This document shows, in pieces, positions 11,740 to 25,000 of a DNA stretch of 64,000 bases. Under the pieces are notes generated by a model. The model saw only the letters and a list, made by a program, of their open reading frames with translations, was not told where the DNA came from and made no database searches. This DNA is from Nansenia antarctica (Eukaryota > Chordata > Actinopteri > Argentiniformes > Microstomatidae). Positions within the stretch are counted from its first letter, which is position 1. Every line of letters begins with the position of its first letter. A program made the translations under genes and the position numbers. The stretch spans positions 52,924,996 through 52,988,995 of the forward strand of contig OZ022341.1 in assembly GCA_963989245.1 (NCBI GenBank). The letters run 5' to 3'.

Positions 11740-14700
11740 CTAGAGGAGAAATAGAGACAAAGATAAGAATAAGGACGTATACACTTCATTTAGAACATTA
11801 CAGAACACCACAGGGCCTATGAGAGCTTGACATGTTTGATATTTATTGTGCAATAAAATGTAGCCAACCCACTCACTAGGACAGTCACAAATTGCCCAAA
11901 ACAACTTGCAAGAGCTACTATCTCTGAATACACACCCTAGCACTGCCAGGGTGCCAACCTGTCTCTGGTGTGCCTTTACACACTTCAAGGCAGCCTCACC
12001 ACTGCCATCACTTCGCAAAACAACCACTGACATCTCAATCAACTCATATCAACTAGCCTACTAAAGTGCAATGTTTTCATGTCATATTCCATTAATACAA
12101 ATAGAAAGTAAAAAAATAATAAAGAGAATTACTTTATAACCAAGGCAAGGCAAGTTTATTTGTATAGCACATTTCATACAACAGGGGCAATTCAAAGTGC
12201 TTTACATATAGCATACCAATGTTTGTAAGATGACAGAAAAATAAGCCTACTCCATAGGAGATGAATGTGAAATATAGTGTGTGTGTCTTCACTGGAATTC
12301 ATTTCAGGATTTAATAAGCATGTTGAAAACACATAGGTTAGTAAAGAATCAATCATGGGAATCTCATAAATAAACCACAATAGGCAGCTGAAACCAACAG
12401 TGGGAGAGAGAGTAGCATCGTCAACCGCACAGTGGCATCTCATACGGACGACAAAACTGGTCCGTTGGGTCATATCAGACACCATCAGCACCGCCTCCAC
12501 AGAGGTACAGTCTGGATTAAACTGTACAGCACCAACACTTTGTCACGCCACTCCGCTGGCCCATTTGTCTTCATTTTCCTAATGGTCTACTCAATGCATA
12601 ATGATTTGTCCTGAAGAATACCAACTCCAAGGGCCACCCCGAACAATGCACCGTGTTGTACATTACCACAGAGACAAGTGTCGAGGATGGCATTTTTCAA
12701 GGCCTACAACTAGAAGATACAAGGGTTAACACCATGTGAGACGTGTTAGTTAGGAGATACAGGGGTAAACACCATGTGAGACGTGTTAGTCAGGAGATAC
12801 AGGGGTGAACACCATGTGAGACGTGTTAGTTAGGAGATACAGGGGTAAACACCATGTGAGACGTGTTAGTTAGGAGATACAGGGGTAAACACCATGTGAG
12901 ACGTGTTAGTTAGGAGATACAGAGGTAAACACCATGTGAGACGTGTTAGTTAGGAGATACAGGGGTAAACACCATGTGAGACGTGTTAGTCAGGAGATAC
13001 AGGGGTAAACACCATGTGAGACGTGTTAGTTAGGAGATACAGGGGTAAACACCATGTGAGACGTGTTAGTCAAGAGATACAGGGGTGAACACCATGTGAG
13101 ACGTGTTAGTCAAGAGATACAGGGGTGAACACCATGTAGGGGTGAGACGTGTTAGTCAGGAGATACAGGTAAAACACCATGTCCCTGAGATGCGTTAAGG
13201 CCAATGCACACAGCGTGCGATTTCTGTTGCGCGACAACATTCCATTGCAACGCACACGGCGTGCGATGCGATTTTTGTTGCGCCGCAAAATTCCATTTTC
13301 AACTCACACCATTGAAGTCTATGAGAAAATCATAAAAAATCGCATCCCAATGCACACGGCGTGCGATGCAATTTCTGTTGCACCTCAACATTCCATTCTC
13401 AATTGTTACGTAGTCGGACCAGGCAGGCTGATTACAATAGGCTCTACCAATATTGCTTGCCTTGCTTCCACAATTTCTACAAGATACAACTGGACATATT
13501 GTGATAAAATATGTGGGTCCCCTGATTTAGGGGTATTGGTAAAATGTCAGGAGAGGGAGCGCACAAAACACACAGCCAAATCGTTAGACAGGAACGGAAG
13601 ACTTTAGTGGACGGAACGGAAGTAGTGTCGGTACGTCGTTGTTATCATTCCCCTTCTTCGGGTGATTCTTCCAGCAGAATTGTCTTATGTTGACATTTTT
13701 GAGTTAGTAATTCATAAAAAACAAAGGTTCCATCTCACAAAACATAATGGAATGTAAAAACTTTGACGCTCGATATCTCTGAACTGCCCTAAACGGAGAT
13801 AGAACCTTATCATTCTAAACGGAGATAGAACCTTATCATTCTAAACGGAGATAGAACCTTATAATTCTAAACGGAGATAGAACCTTCTCATTCTAAACGG
13901 AGATAGAACCTTATCATTCTAAACGGAGATAGAACCTTATCATTCTAAACGGAGATAGAAACCTTATCATTCTAAACTCACGACTTCGAGCTGTAACCGT
14001 TGACATCAGTGACACTTTTAACGTAACAGTTTTAGTTTGCAATAGACTAGACCACTGTCATACAACACAATTTCCGGTTCATCTTTGTTTTTTAATAAAA
14101 CTAATACATTCACGAACTTTTACTAAACCCTTCATGTACCGTAGGTGTATGTACTATATCAGACCTTTTGGGTCAGACCTTCAGCCTTTAACTTCTTTCA
14201 AAAAAGGAGACAGTCAAAAATGTATGCTCCAGTCTCTCTCCCCGTTATGAGTGACTCAATTAATTTAGATAGACCAGTTGAAGTTTTCCCAATTGTCCCA
14301 TTGTGATGCAATAATCCGTCGCACCACAAACTTTTACAACATTTGCAAAATTTGACAGTGCGACAAAACTCGCACGCCGTGTGCTTTGTCCCATTCAAAA
14401 TGAATGGAATCGAATTTTCGCCGTGCGATTAAAATCGGGGCCGTGTGTGTTGAGATGCGATGTTCTCATAGACTTCCATTCAAACTTCAAAATGGAATGT
14501 TGACGTGCAACAGAAATCGCACGCTGTGTGCATTGGCCTTTAGTCAGGAGACACAGGGGTAAACCCCATGTAGGGGTGAGACATGTGGTTTCACCTGATG
14601 CTTTGACGTTGTGTTTCGGACTAAATGATGCAAAGCATGATGCTAGTTGTCAGAGTTAGACAAGCAAATGGATGGGGTGCAAATACAAAAGGGATCAATT

Positions 14701-16009
14701 CTAGGGGCAATATGGCATTTTCAACTAACAGGGAGGTTGTCCTCTGATCTGGGGGCAAATATGGGATTCCCATTGCTCTATAGTCAAATTCATATCTCTA
14801 CATAGACAATTTGAACGCAATAATAATTTACAGTTGCTATATTAATATACACATCAAGTATATGCAGTTTTTTTCCCCCTTCATCTTATCGTTAATGCAG
14901 CTGGATACTTACGCAATTCAAATATTGCAAGATTCACATATACCTCTCTGTAGCTCACCTGGGATTTGAGCAAGCAGCCTACTGGTCATTAGTCTCTGTC
15001 TTTAACCAACCAAAACACAGCTTATAGTCAATACTATTCCATATAGGAAGGGGAGGTATAGGCATTGTTTTAAGGACTTATACATTGATCAATTGGCATA
15101 AACGTATAAATCACTTTCTACATTTTAGGTGAACAATTGAATGTTTTCTTTGCATCTCTCTCTTTAAAGTATGTAATTGGGATCACTCAAATCTGTGACA
15201 AATATTAGATGGTATATTCTGGATACTTATAATAAGTAGTAACTGTATAAGGCAAATAAAAATCATACATTTTAAATTTGAGCACTATATAGGACTTGTT
15301 CAAGTAATTCTTATGAGCATCACTATATGTGGTACATCTATAGTAACAACATATTGCTGAAATGAGTATGAAAACTTTCCAAGTTACCAAGTATAAGAGC
15401 TATAGTGTCCTTCCTCCACAAGTGTTCCCCCATATATATATATATATATGATGTGTGTGTGTGTGTGTGTATAATCTGCATGTGTGTGACTAACATTTCT
15501 AAGCATCTTGAAAGTTTCCTGCTACCTCAGATGTCCACTCAAATGACTCTCAACTTCTAACAAGGAAAAGATGGAACTACAGTTGAGGTGCCATTAGACA
15601 AAACTTTTTAACTTCCCAGAAAAATCTATACTCCCTGTTGTTGCACAATGGCATCCCCTCTGGTTTAGACTGGGGATAGGGGCTTACAGCTGATAGGGTC
15701 GAACAACATGTAGCAGGGATTTGTGATGATGGCTGGGGGGCACTTTCCAACTGCCTGTGAAATTACTCTCAAGAGAGGGCTAGGGGGAGAGGGTGAAAGA
15801 GAGAGGGAGAGAGTAGGGGGGGGAAATTCCCCTTCATCAGGGAAGTGGCCACTTGGTGTGTGGTTCTTCCTCACGCCGCCTAGGGACATCCATTAGGCTT
15901 ATCTCTAACACAACGGGAAAAACTGCTGTGCTGAGCATAGGCTGGACTTCACCAGACACACACACACAAATAAAAAATACTACCTTGCTTACACCGAAAC
16001 AGAGACCGT

Positions 16010-16076
<67 letters not shown>

Positions 16077-19000
16077 ACAGTCTTAAACAGAGTGACTTAC
16101 TTGCAATAGCATGATGTCAACCTGTTTGCATGTTTGGTATGAAAAGCAAGGGGGTGGTCGACTACAGAAGGGATCTGATGAGTGAAGGGAGGGTTGGTAA
16201 ACACACCTATCCCCAGCCACTGCCTCCTGGTAGCACAGAGCCCCAGGAAGAGGATGCGCTCTCCTCGCCGTGTGCAGCTCAGAGATAAGGCTCCTTCAGC
16301 AGAGGAGAGGCCTGGCGGGCTATCAGGCTCTTCCTGCTCTGTTCTCCCCTGGCGGGGGCGGGGGCAGGGCTGGGCAGGGAACACACAGGGCCCAGAGAGG
16401 GTCCCAGAGAGAGGGGGGAGAAGACGGAGAGGGGTAGGGCGCTCTCCTTCAAGACAATCCAGCTCCATCTCGCCTGCTAACATGGCCAATAACTAGAAAT
16501 TACCGTGGACGCCAAGACATTGCCATAGACGCTGAGGCATTCAAATAAGTTAATCAATTGGGCCAAGAAAAGGATAATCAGAATCCACCTTAAATTGTGT
16601 GCAGTCAAAGTTTCGAAGACAGTCATACCTTCAAAAAAGAGCTTGTTAGACAGAAAAATCATCTCACATATTTCTAGTGTTACTTTAGTTTATGCTGTGT
16701 CAGCAGAGGACTATTCTCCTTGTGTCCTGGGATTAAGACCTACTTATTGGTAGTGAAGTTGTGCAATTGCTGATACAACAATGAAGAGGTGAAATACTGA
16801 GTCACAGAAAACAACAGTCATGAAGATGTCAGGATCCCAAGTTGAATTACTCAAGCAGAAGAGGATGGCTCTCCTCCTCACTTGAAGGGTGTTTCCCCTG
16901 ACCTTATGACTCCATGCGTTTACTTTAGGGGAGGATGTTAGGTCTAGGTATTTTTGTTAAATGGAAAATGTGTTCAAAGGTGTGCATTCTTAAGGTGGAT
17001 AAAGGCCATGCAAAATGCCTGAACTTATTGGGAAACTACTACTGTTGAGGACAAAACCGTTGTTTATGTTGAAAATAGGGATCCATGACTAGAGGCCATA
17101 TGTGACGCAGACATATGTGAATGTCAACGTTGTTGAAAATCAATGACACACTTGCTATGCAATGGATTCGGAGAGTAAACCCCACTACTCTACACTAGCA
17201 CGGGGGATTACTCACCGAATCCATTGCATTGCAATATTTTGGCTTGACTAGCGAGTGTAATTAATTTTCAACATTAAAATGTATTCACATTTTTCTGAAG
17301 AAAAGTCAGAACATTTGGGTTAGGGATATCCTGTCACATAAAGGTGTTTGTCCATCCACTTGAACAACTAGCTGTCAATGACCCTAATGAGGGCCCTGTC
17401 TTGATCTAGGGGGAGCAACGGTGTGTTTAATCAGTTAAGACTACTTAGAGGTCACTACTTGGGGATCTGACAAGACTGGTTAGGCCAATCGGTGTAATTT
17501 CATAAATGCTGCATCTGTATGGCAAGACACATTATTCACGGAAGTCTCAAGACTTTTGCCATATACAGTGGGAGAACGAAAGTATTAAACACATTTTTTT
17601 AATTCAACATACATATTTCCATTGCAACTATTCACATGAAATGTAGACCAGACATTGCTATTAACTCAATAAAACTACACAGCTAAAGAAATTGTAACAG
17701 CAATCCATAAAAAGAGTTATGTTCAATAAAGGGGAATGGCACAGGAGTAGTAGTAGAAGTATTGAACACGCTAATTGAAATGTAATTTATACTTGACGGA
17801 GAAGCCTTTGTTTCCAATGACAGTTTCAAGACACCTTCTGTACAAAAAAACTAATCTCTCTCAGTGATCAGGTGGGATTGTGGCCCATTCTTCAACAAAG
17901 TCTTTTAATCTTGAAAATTCCGGAGGGCCCGCTGGTGAATCTTGATCGCCAGTACAACACGTTTATTTTCTTCCTTTTGAACCAATTGAGAGTCTCCTTC
18001 ACAGTATGTTTTGGATCGTTGTCCTGCTGGAAGATTCACCCACGTCTCATTCTCATCATCCTGGTGGATGGCAACAGATTCTTCTCAAATGTCCCGGCTC
18101 CATTCATCTTCCCTTCGATAATTTGGATTTCACCAGTACCATGTGAAGAGAAACAGCCATATACCATGACGCCTCCACCTCCGAACTTAACTGTAGGTAT
18201 GGTATTTTTAGGATCATATGCAGAGCCATTTGTCCTCCAAACATGGCGCGTTGTATTGTTGCAGAAAATTCGATTTTTGTCTCATCTGACCAGACTACAT
18301 TATCCCAGTAATCTACAGGCTTCTCCAAATGTTCTGTAGCAAACTTTAAACAAGCTTCAACATGCCTTTTCTTCAGTAATGGAGTCTTCCGGGGTGATCG
18401 CGAATGGAGACAACTGTACCCGCTGCTTCCGGGTCTTTCCGGAGCTCTGTTCGAGTGGTCCTTAGCTCTTGGGCTGCTCTTCTGACTAACCTTTTGACTG
18501 CCCAGTCAGATATCTTGCGAGGAAATCCTGTGCATGGCCGGTTGATGGTTGAGTGATGTTCTGTCCACTTGCAGATAATGGCTTATAGGAACATTTACGA
18601 GTCTGTAACCAGTGCCATTACTATGCTGTTCAACAATCTTGTTACAAAGGTCTTGGAAAAATTATTTGTAGGGATGCACTGAAAAGAAAATTCTTGACTA
18701 GCAAGTGTGTCATTGATTTTCAACAACGCTTAGCTTGAGCTTTTATTTTGAAGTCGGGAAATCGAAAACGGAAGTCAATGGCGGAATGTGCCTCTCCTTG
18801 CCGTACATGCCGACATGTTTGCTGTAATTATATGACATGGCAATAGGCAGTCATCACTCAATGCTCGTCTCATTCACAGAACAGTATGGGTTGCTTGCAC
18901 TGTTTGATTGCGTCATGAAAAAAACGTCTTGTATTCGGTTAACTTCTAATTAGCACAGGTAGGACAACTCATTAGTGGCATAAGCTTGTTTAGTGCTTTT

Positions 19001-22000
19001 TCTTACTGCTGTGTTCAATACATTTTTATTGTGTCATTCCACTTTATTGCACATAGCTTATTTTATGGATTGGATTGTTACAATTTCTTTAGCTGTGTCG
19101 TTTTATTGAGTTAATACCAATGTCTCATTTCATGTGAATAGCTGCAATGGATAGCTGCATATGTTAAATAATAATCTCCCTACTTTTCCGAGAGTATTTC
19201 CGGCATGACTTAGTGTGACATGTCGTATTGTGACCTTTACTTGGATGGATGAAGCAAATCAACGTTTAACAGCAAACTAATTTTGCAACCTTTATTTAAG
19301 TACGTGGAATCTTGCCTAAAATTAGGCAATTAAAAGCCTAGGTAATTTCCCAATTATGTACTCCCTCTATATCCCTCTAACCATATCATCTATATATCTT
19401 AGGATACCTCATGATATGTCAACTATATCCAGTTTATTCATGTAGAGCAGTCTCGACAGAGACAAAGTCTCTTTGTAGAGCAAATGATGACTGCATTTTT
19501 TAATAGCTACATGATAAAAAAAATTTGCCATGATATTTATTTTCCAGTGATAGAGCAGCCAAATTCGCCTCTCCCCGGATCACTAACCTGCTGGGGCAGA
19601 AACTTAAGACATGCATTTGAAAGTTGAGCCAAAAACAAATTGTTCAGGCCAACTTCGAATTTTGAAGTGCTGTGCCAAAACTAGTTTAAGAAATTATAGT
19701 GACTTGAAAACTAAACAGGACCTTTGCCACAAACTGACTGATAACGTAGCCTACTAGTTAGCTGTTTGTGCAGTTGTACTAAACATTATTAGACGACAAA
19801 ACAGTGGTCTATTGCTAATTTGCCTCATCTCTAGGTTTTGATCCGCAAGCTACTCAAAGCCTGGACAGACCCCATTGCATCTCTGAGATTCAAAGAGAAA
19901 ATAGAAAAAGTACCTAAGGAGGAGTTACCATCACAATGTAGTGGAAGTGGGGCTCCAAATGGAAACAGGGCTGACATTTTATTTTTAATAAAATATTATA
20001 TATATATTTATTAGTGGAAGTTAAGTGAACTAAAATGGCGATATGAAGGGAGGACTTCGCCATGTAAGTTCTCAGCAGAATGGATGGCATTAGCAGACAC
20101 TTCGGGAGACCTAATATTGCGAGAAAAAGCCTGGTTTCGTGAAAGTAATTACTAATTGACAGCCATACCAAAACAGAAACAAAACGTACAACCTGGGTCC
20201 CACGTTAAGCCATGGCTACTCCTTTATTCTTAAAAAAAAATATCAGTTTGCATTACTGGCCATTTCTTTAGCCAATATTAGGAGGTTTGTTAATTGTGCC
20301 CTCATTGTCCTGCCACGATAATAAATTTGGCGATAGCAGAGGTCTATGGATCAGGGCCGGATTACCCAGCTGTCCCTCCCTGATGAGCTCAGAGGCCCAT
20401 CTTTCATACTCCTGAGTGGGCGGACAGGAAAACAGGTGGATACCCCTCGCTTTTACTTGACTTGCTTCTTCAACATATATATTGTTTTCATCTGAGAAAC
20501 ACGATTGCCTCCTCTGAACGATCCAATCGATGTGTGCATCAGCTGCAGGTTTTTTGTCTACAAGGATTGATGAGTGCCAATGTAACCTGCAGTCATCACA
20601 ATAATTATGAGAAGAAGGTTGGAAACTAAATTAATCAGAACCATTTTTGCCACCTTACACAACATACCGTAAATGTCATTAAGATATTCAACTGTACACA
20701 CAGTAGTACCAAAAATAAGGTAATGGACATTAAGCAAGCTCAATTGTTACATGGAACACAGATATAGCCTCTATCTAGCTGAATCTTCATAATATACTGG
20801 CAATTACAATTCCAACCTGGCTCACACACAATTTCAATACACCAGCTCAGGCCACCTTCTAAACAAACATTTGTTTAAGAGGCATTCTCTTTTACACCAC
20901 AATGAAAGGGTGTTTATCATGGGTAACAAATGGAGACAACATTATGTATGCAACACAACTGCGCTTGTTTAACACATGGAAGTGCTTGCTGTCTGTGCCA
21001 CCCCCCCACCCCACCCCAGGAGCATAGGTGTCACCCCTTAAGATGGAGGATACAGCGTTTACTTTCCTCTCCGTGATTTATTAGATTAAAAAGGCAGTGA
21101 TTAAACGGGAGTCGGTGGCCATAACCAGCTGAGGGGCTGGAAATCTTCAGGCAGTTAGCTTCACTGGGCGGTAATTACCCTGCCCCATGCATTCCAGCTT
21201 AGGCCGTAACTAAGAGACAGACGGTTTCTTTTTCCTTTTTTTCTGCACTAATCTGTACGTGTCAGCGAGCTGGCATGGCCTAGGGGGAGCCGTCGACTGA
21301 GCTGCCAGAGGGGGAGGTTGCAGGTGGGGGGGAGTGGTGTCACTTGGCGGGTTCCTTTATATTTGGCGGCGGCAGCAACGGGCCCCGTCAACGGACGCAC
21401 TCTTTGAGAGGCAGAGCTTTTGTTTGAGGCAATTAGATGTTATCTGAGAGCGAATTAGAGCTCCTTAGCTTCAGAACAAACAGGGTGCCCAGCACGAGCG
21501 CATTACCCTTGGCCAAAATACGCCAGCCACACTGGCACAATGCATGATTACCACAGTGCTTCCTGAACAAAGTTACAGTGCATAAGTGCCAAAATAAGAC
21601 ATCTAATAACCTACTTCTAAATTCAAATTAAACATGGAATCTGCAAGCCGCATTTTCAAACCGACCAGGATTAATGAAAAAACAAGGTTGCTTTTTCTGA
21701 CAAAAGATAAAGAGAATAGATAACGCACACCCTAGTCAGGGTGCTGATTAACTAAAAAAACTAAAAGATTGCACAATTAACCTAATATTTCACAAATACT
21801 TCTCAGAAGAAACGCTGATATGAAGACCCCATTGCAAAGAAAAATATAATCTCGGATATGGCTATTTGATATCATTTTTCTGAATCTTCCTGAGTTTGAG
21901 ATTTAAAATGAATATCTAACAACACTTTACTTTGTTGTGCAAGAGTCTGGGTAGTTCTGAGACCTGTTCCGTAGTCTGTTAGCATATTTCGTAGTGAAAA

Positions 22001-25000
22001 AGACACAAGGCTTCTGCGTCGTCAGCAATGTTTCTGAGCTCGACTCCGCCCGCCGACTCCCTGGCGCCCTGCCGCATCTGCCAAATGCCCAAGCCCCCAA
22101 CATGCACCCCCCCCCCCCCATTTTCCTTAAGATGGCGACGCCAGGGGAGTCCCCACTGACGTGTGATCCTTCATGTGGACGAGGCGTGGGCAGAAGAAAC
22201 CAGCAACAGGTGCCATCCGACGGGGCCTGCTCCTGGCCTTTTGTGCCTGAGCAGGAGTGGGAGTGAGAAAGGCCACAGGGGTCAACGCCAACCCCAGGAG
22301 CGCGCCGTACCGAATGCCTGACTGGAACTTAAGGCCCTCAACCAGACCAACTCCAACTTGCTGATGGTTAATATCAACTTTCAAGCATTTTAAGGAGAGC
22401 ATGCAGGACTGATAAAGTCCATAGAACATAATGGACATGTTTTGTTTACACAGATGGTGATATGTCTGTTCACACCCTCCCGTCACAATTCAGGTTGATT
22501 AGTCATTATGCTATCAACGATGTCATTTATGACAACACCATGTTTTATGAATGTTATGTTTCATGGCTGCCATCAAATGTTCTGCAAATCACCAATCAAA
22601 AATATACACATCTGTAGATTAATGTTTTGCTAGTTTGATCTTAAAATACAGATGGTTAATTTGCCGATTATGCCACAGCAAGACTACACTGAATTCTGTA
22701 AATCCAGGCGCTGAAGCAAGAATCTAGCCTAATTTGTATTGAAATTAATTCACACAAAAAATATGGGTTCTTTGTGGTTTTCTTATCACCGTTTGGAGGT
22801 TGTTACCCCAATGTGGTACAAAGCAGTGTATTGGTATGATCAACACCAGTCAAGTGGTCACTTTCATAAATCAGAGATTAAAATGTATGAACACAAATGT
22901 TCTAGAGAAGGACCTAAGCGACTCATTGTCGACCACGACCACAAAATTAGCAAGTAAGTGGAAGTGAAACTACAAAGGTGGAAACAGACAGTCATTTTTC
23001 ATACCAGAAAATTATACAAGAATCAAAAGTTAATTTATTTCTTAGTTTCAAACACCAATGTAGCTTTTTTCCACATCGACAAAAAAGGAAGAAATACAAC
23101 GAACGGAAAATAAACCTGTACAAGACATTGGCGATTCCACCTTTCACGTGAGCTGGCGGCTTTAAAAAATGACAAACTTTTGTTGATGTATGAATCGTCG
23201 GGGAGTCTATTTATCAGCAGCCCCTCTGCAGTCGCCCGCTCAGGTCCCTCAAGTCACAGGCCGTGTCGCTCCCCTTTGACTGATTAATTAGCCAATCAGA
23301 GGACATTTTTCACAGGGCGGCAGGATGGTTTATTTCAGCTAATGCCGGGCTTTCTAGCCGGGGCCCGTTCGAGCCTCGTCGGCTCTTTCAGCCTGCCGGA
23401 GTGGCCGGGCGGAGGGGCAGGGGAGATAAATCAAGCCGGGCTGGCCCTCCCCACGGCTCCCCTAACTAAACCCCTTGAGGAGGGCAGGGAGAGCTGGGGG
23501 TGGAGGGGGGGAGCGGGTGGGAACGGGATGGCCTGGGGCACTGCTCGCCCGCCGATAAGCACAGGGAGTGCAGCACTGCCAAAGCACCTTCATTTAGAAG
23601 TGGCTGGGGCTCTTTGATATCTTGCAGCGAAAGGCTGTCATTTGTCTTGCGGTGAGTAATTGTGTCGCGGGGCGGAAGAGGAGGCGGGAGCTGTGGGGAG
23701 CTTTCGGGCATGGGCTCAGTGATGGATCACTGTGAGGGTCGTAGATGGACAGCTGCTGCGACACCACTGGATAACCACACTGGACAGGGAGGTTGAATCA
23801 TGTTTGTTGAAAATATTTTTAGAGTAGCTGGGGGCGAGGGAGAGGTGGTCAGGAGCTAGTGGTGATGCTTGTATCAATCACTACGTATACGTACTAGATG
23901 CCTAGTGCATCTGACGTAATAGTAAATTGTTTTACATATAGTAATGACGCAGATAACCTCAACCATTGAATACAGAAGGAACAGTTGTGTCATAATGCTA
24001 ACTTAAGACAGTTTCATATGATAGGTTGAGCCGGCTGCTAGAATGCATTTAATCAGAATACAATTAATTAATAATTACTTAACCATCTTATCCGTTTTTG
24101 TTACTAAAACATGTTATACCCGACTGCTATAATGTTACTCACAGAACTTGAGATTGCGAATAGGTAATAAATGATCAGTACCACAAAACACGCACAAACT
24201 ACTGCACTGGGGGGGGGGATTCCATCAGCTAAAGGAAACTCCGGGCTTATTTTTGATACATCTTGTGAGACATCACATTAAGCCTGGAAATTGTTGATAA
24301 GTCTCGCAAGACTTAACAATAAGCCTGGATTTTCCTTTCGCAATGCTGATGGAATACCCCACAGGGTGCACCAATCTGAATATACAACACCTGTGTTGAA
24401 AATGAGGAGAAAGGGGTTGGGGAGCGAATCAACACTGGTTTGCCCTTCTGCTCCCCCTCTCTCTGCCTCTCCACCCAGACGACAGGGCCTATGGTGATCA
24501 TTGGCATGTGGGACGGCCCTGTGTGTGTGTGTGTCAGGGAGCGTTGTGACTGGCGATAAGGGGCTGGCAGGAAGCACATCTCTGTGGAGGAAGGAAAACC
24601 CCAACAGAGGGGGATGGGGGTGGTGTTGGGGGTGGTTGGAGTGGGTGGTGGGTAGCCACGGGAGGGGAGGAGAATGGTTTTGGGAAGTTCATCCAGACAC
24701 AGTTCATGCAGTGAGAGTCCCCCGGCCTTACCTTGTCGGAGTGCAGATAGGGGACTGGAAGCTGTGTAAACCCGCCCCCATGAGCTCTACCTCCCCCCTC
24801 ATCCATGTGTATGGTGGCCAACCTACCCTCCCCATTGTGGACACAGGCGCTAACCCAGGTGCACATCCCACTTCCTATGTAGACACAGGCCACAGTCCAG
24901 GTGCACACCACTCTTTCCTGTGCAGAATCACGCCACACAGGCAGGAGTTAGGTATGCATATTGGACGGTGCTTCTCTATCAAATGCAACTGCAGCAGACA

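Noticed and set aside
16097..16496. Overlapping frames of 130 and 104 codons in a GC-rich block
   Set aside because: Both strands are open because of composition; no motif or exon boundary pattern.
22000..22486. Frames near an AAGATGGCGACGCC sequence that looked like a start region
   Set aside because: A C run interrupts the stretch and no peptide similarity or splice structure is apparent.
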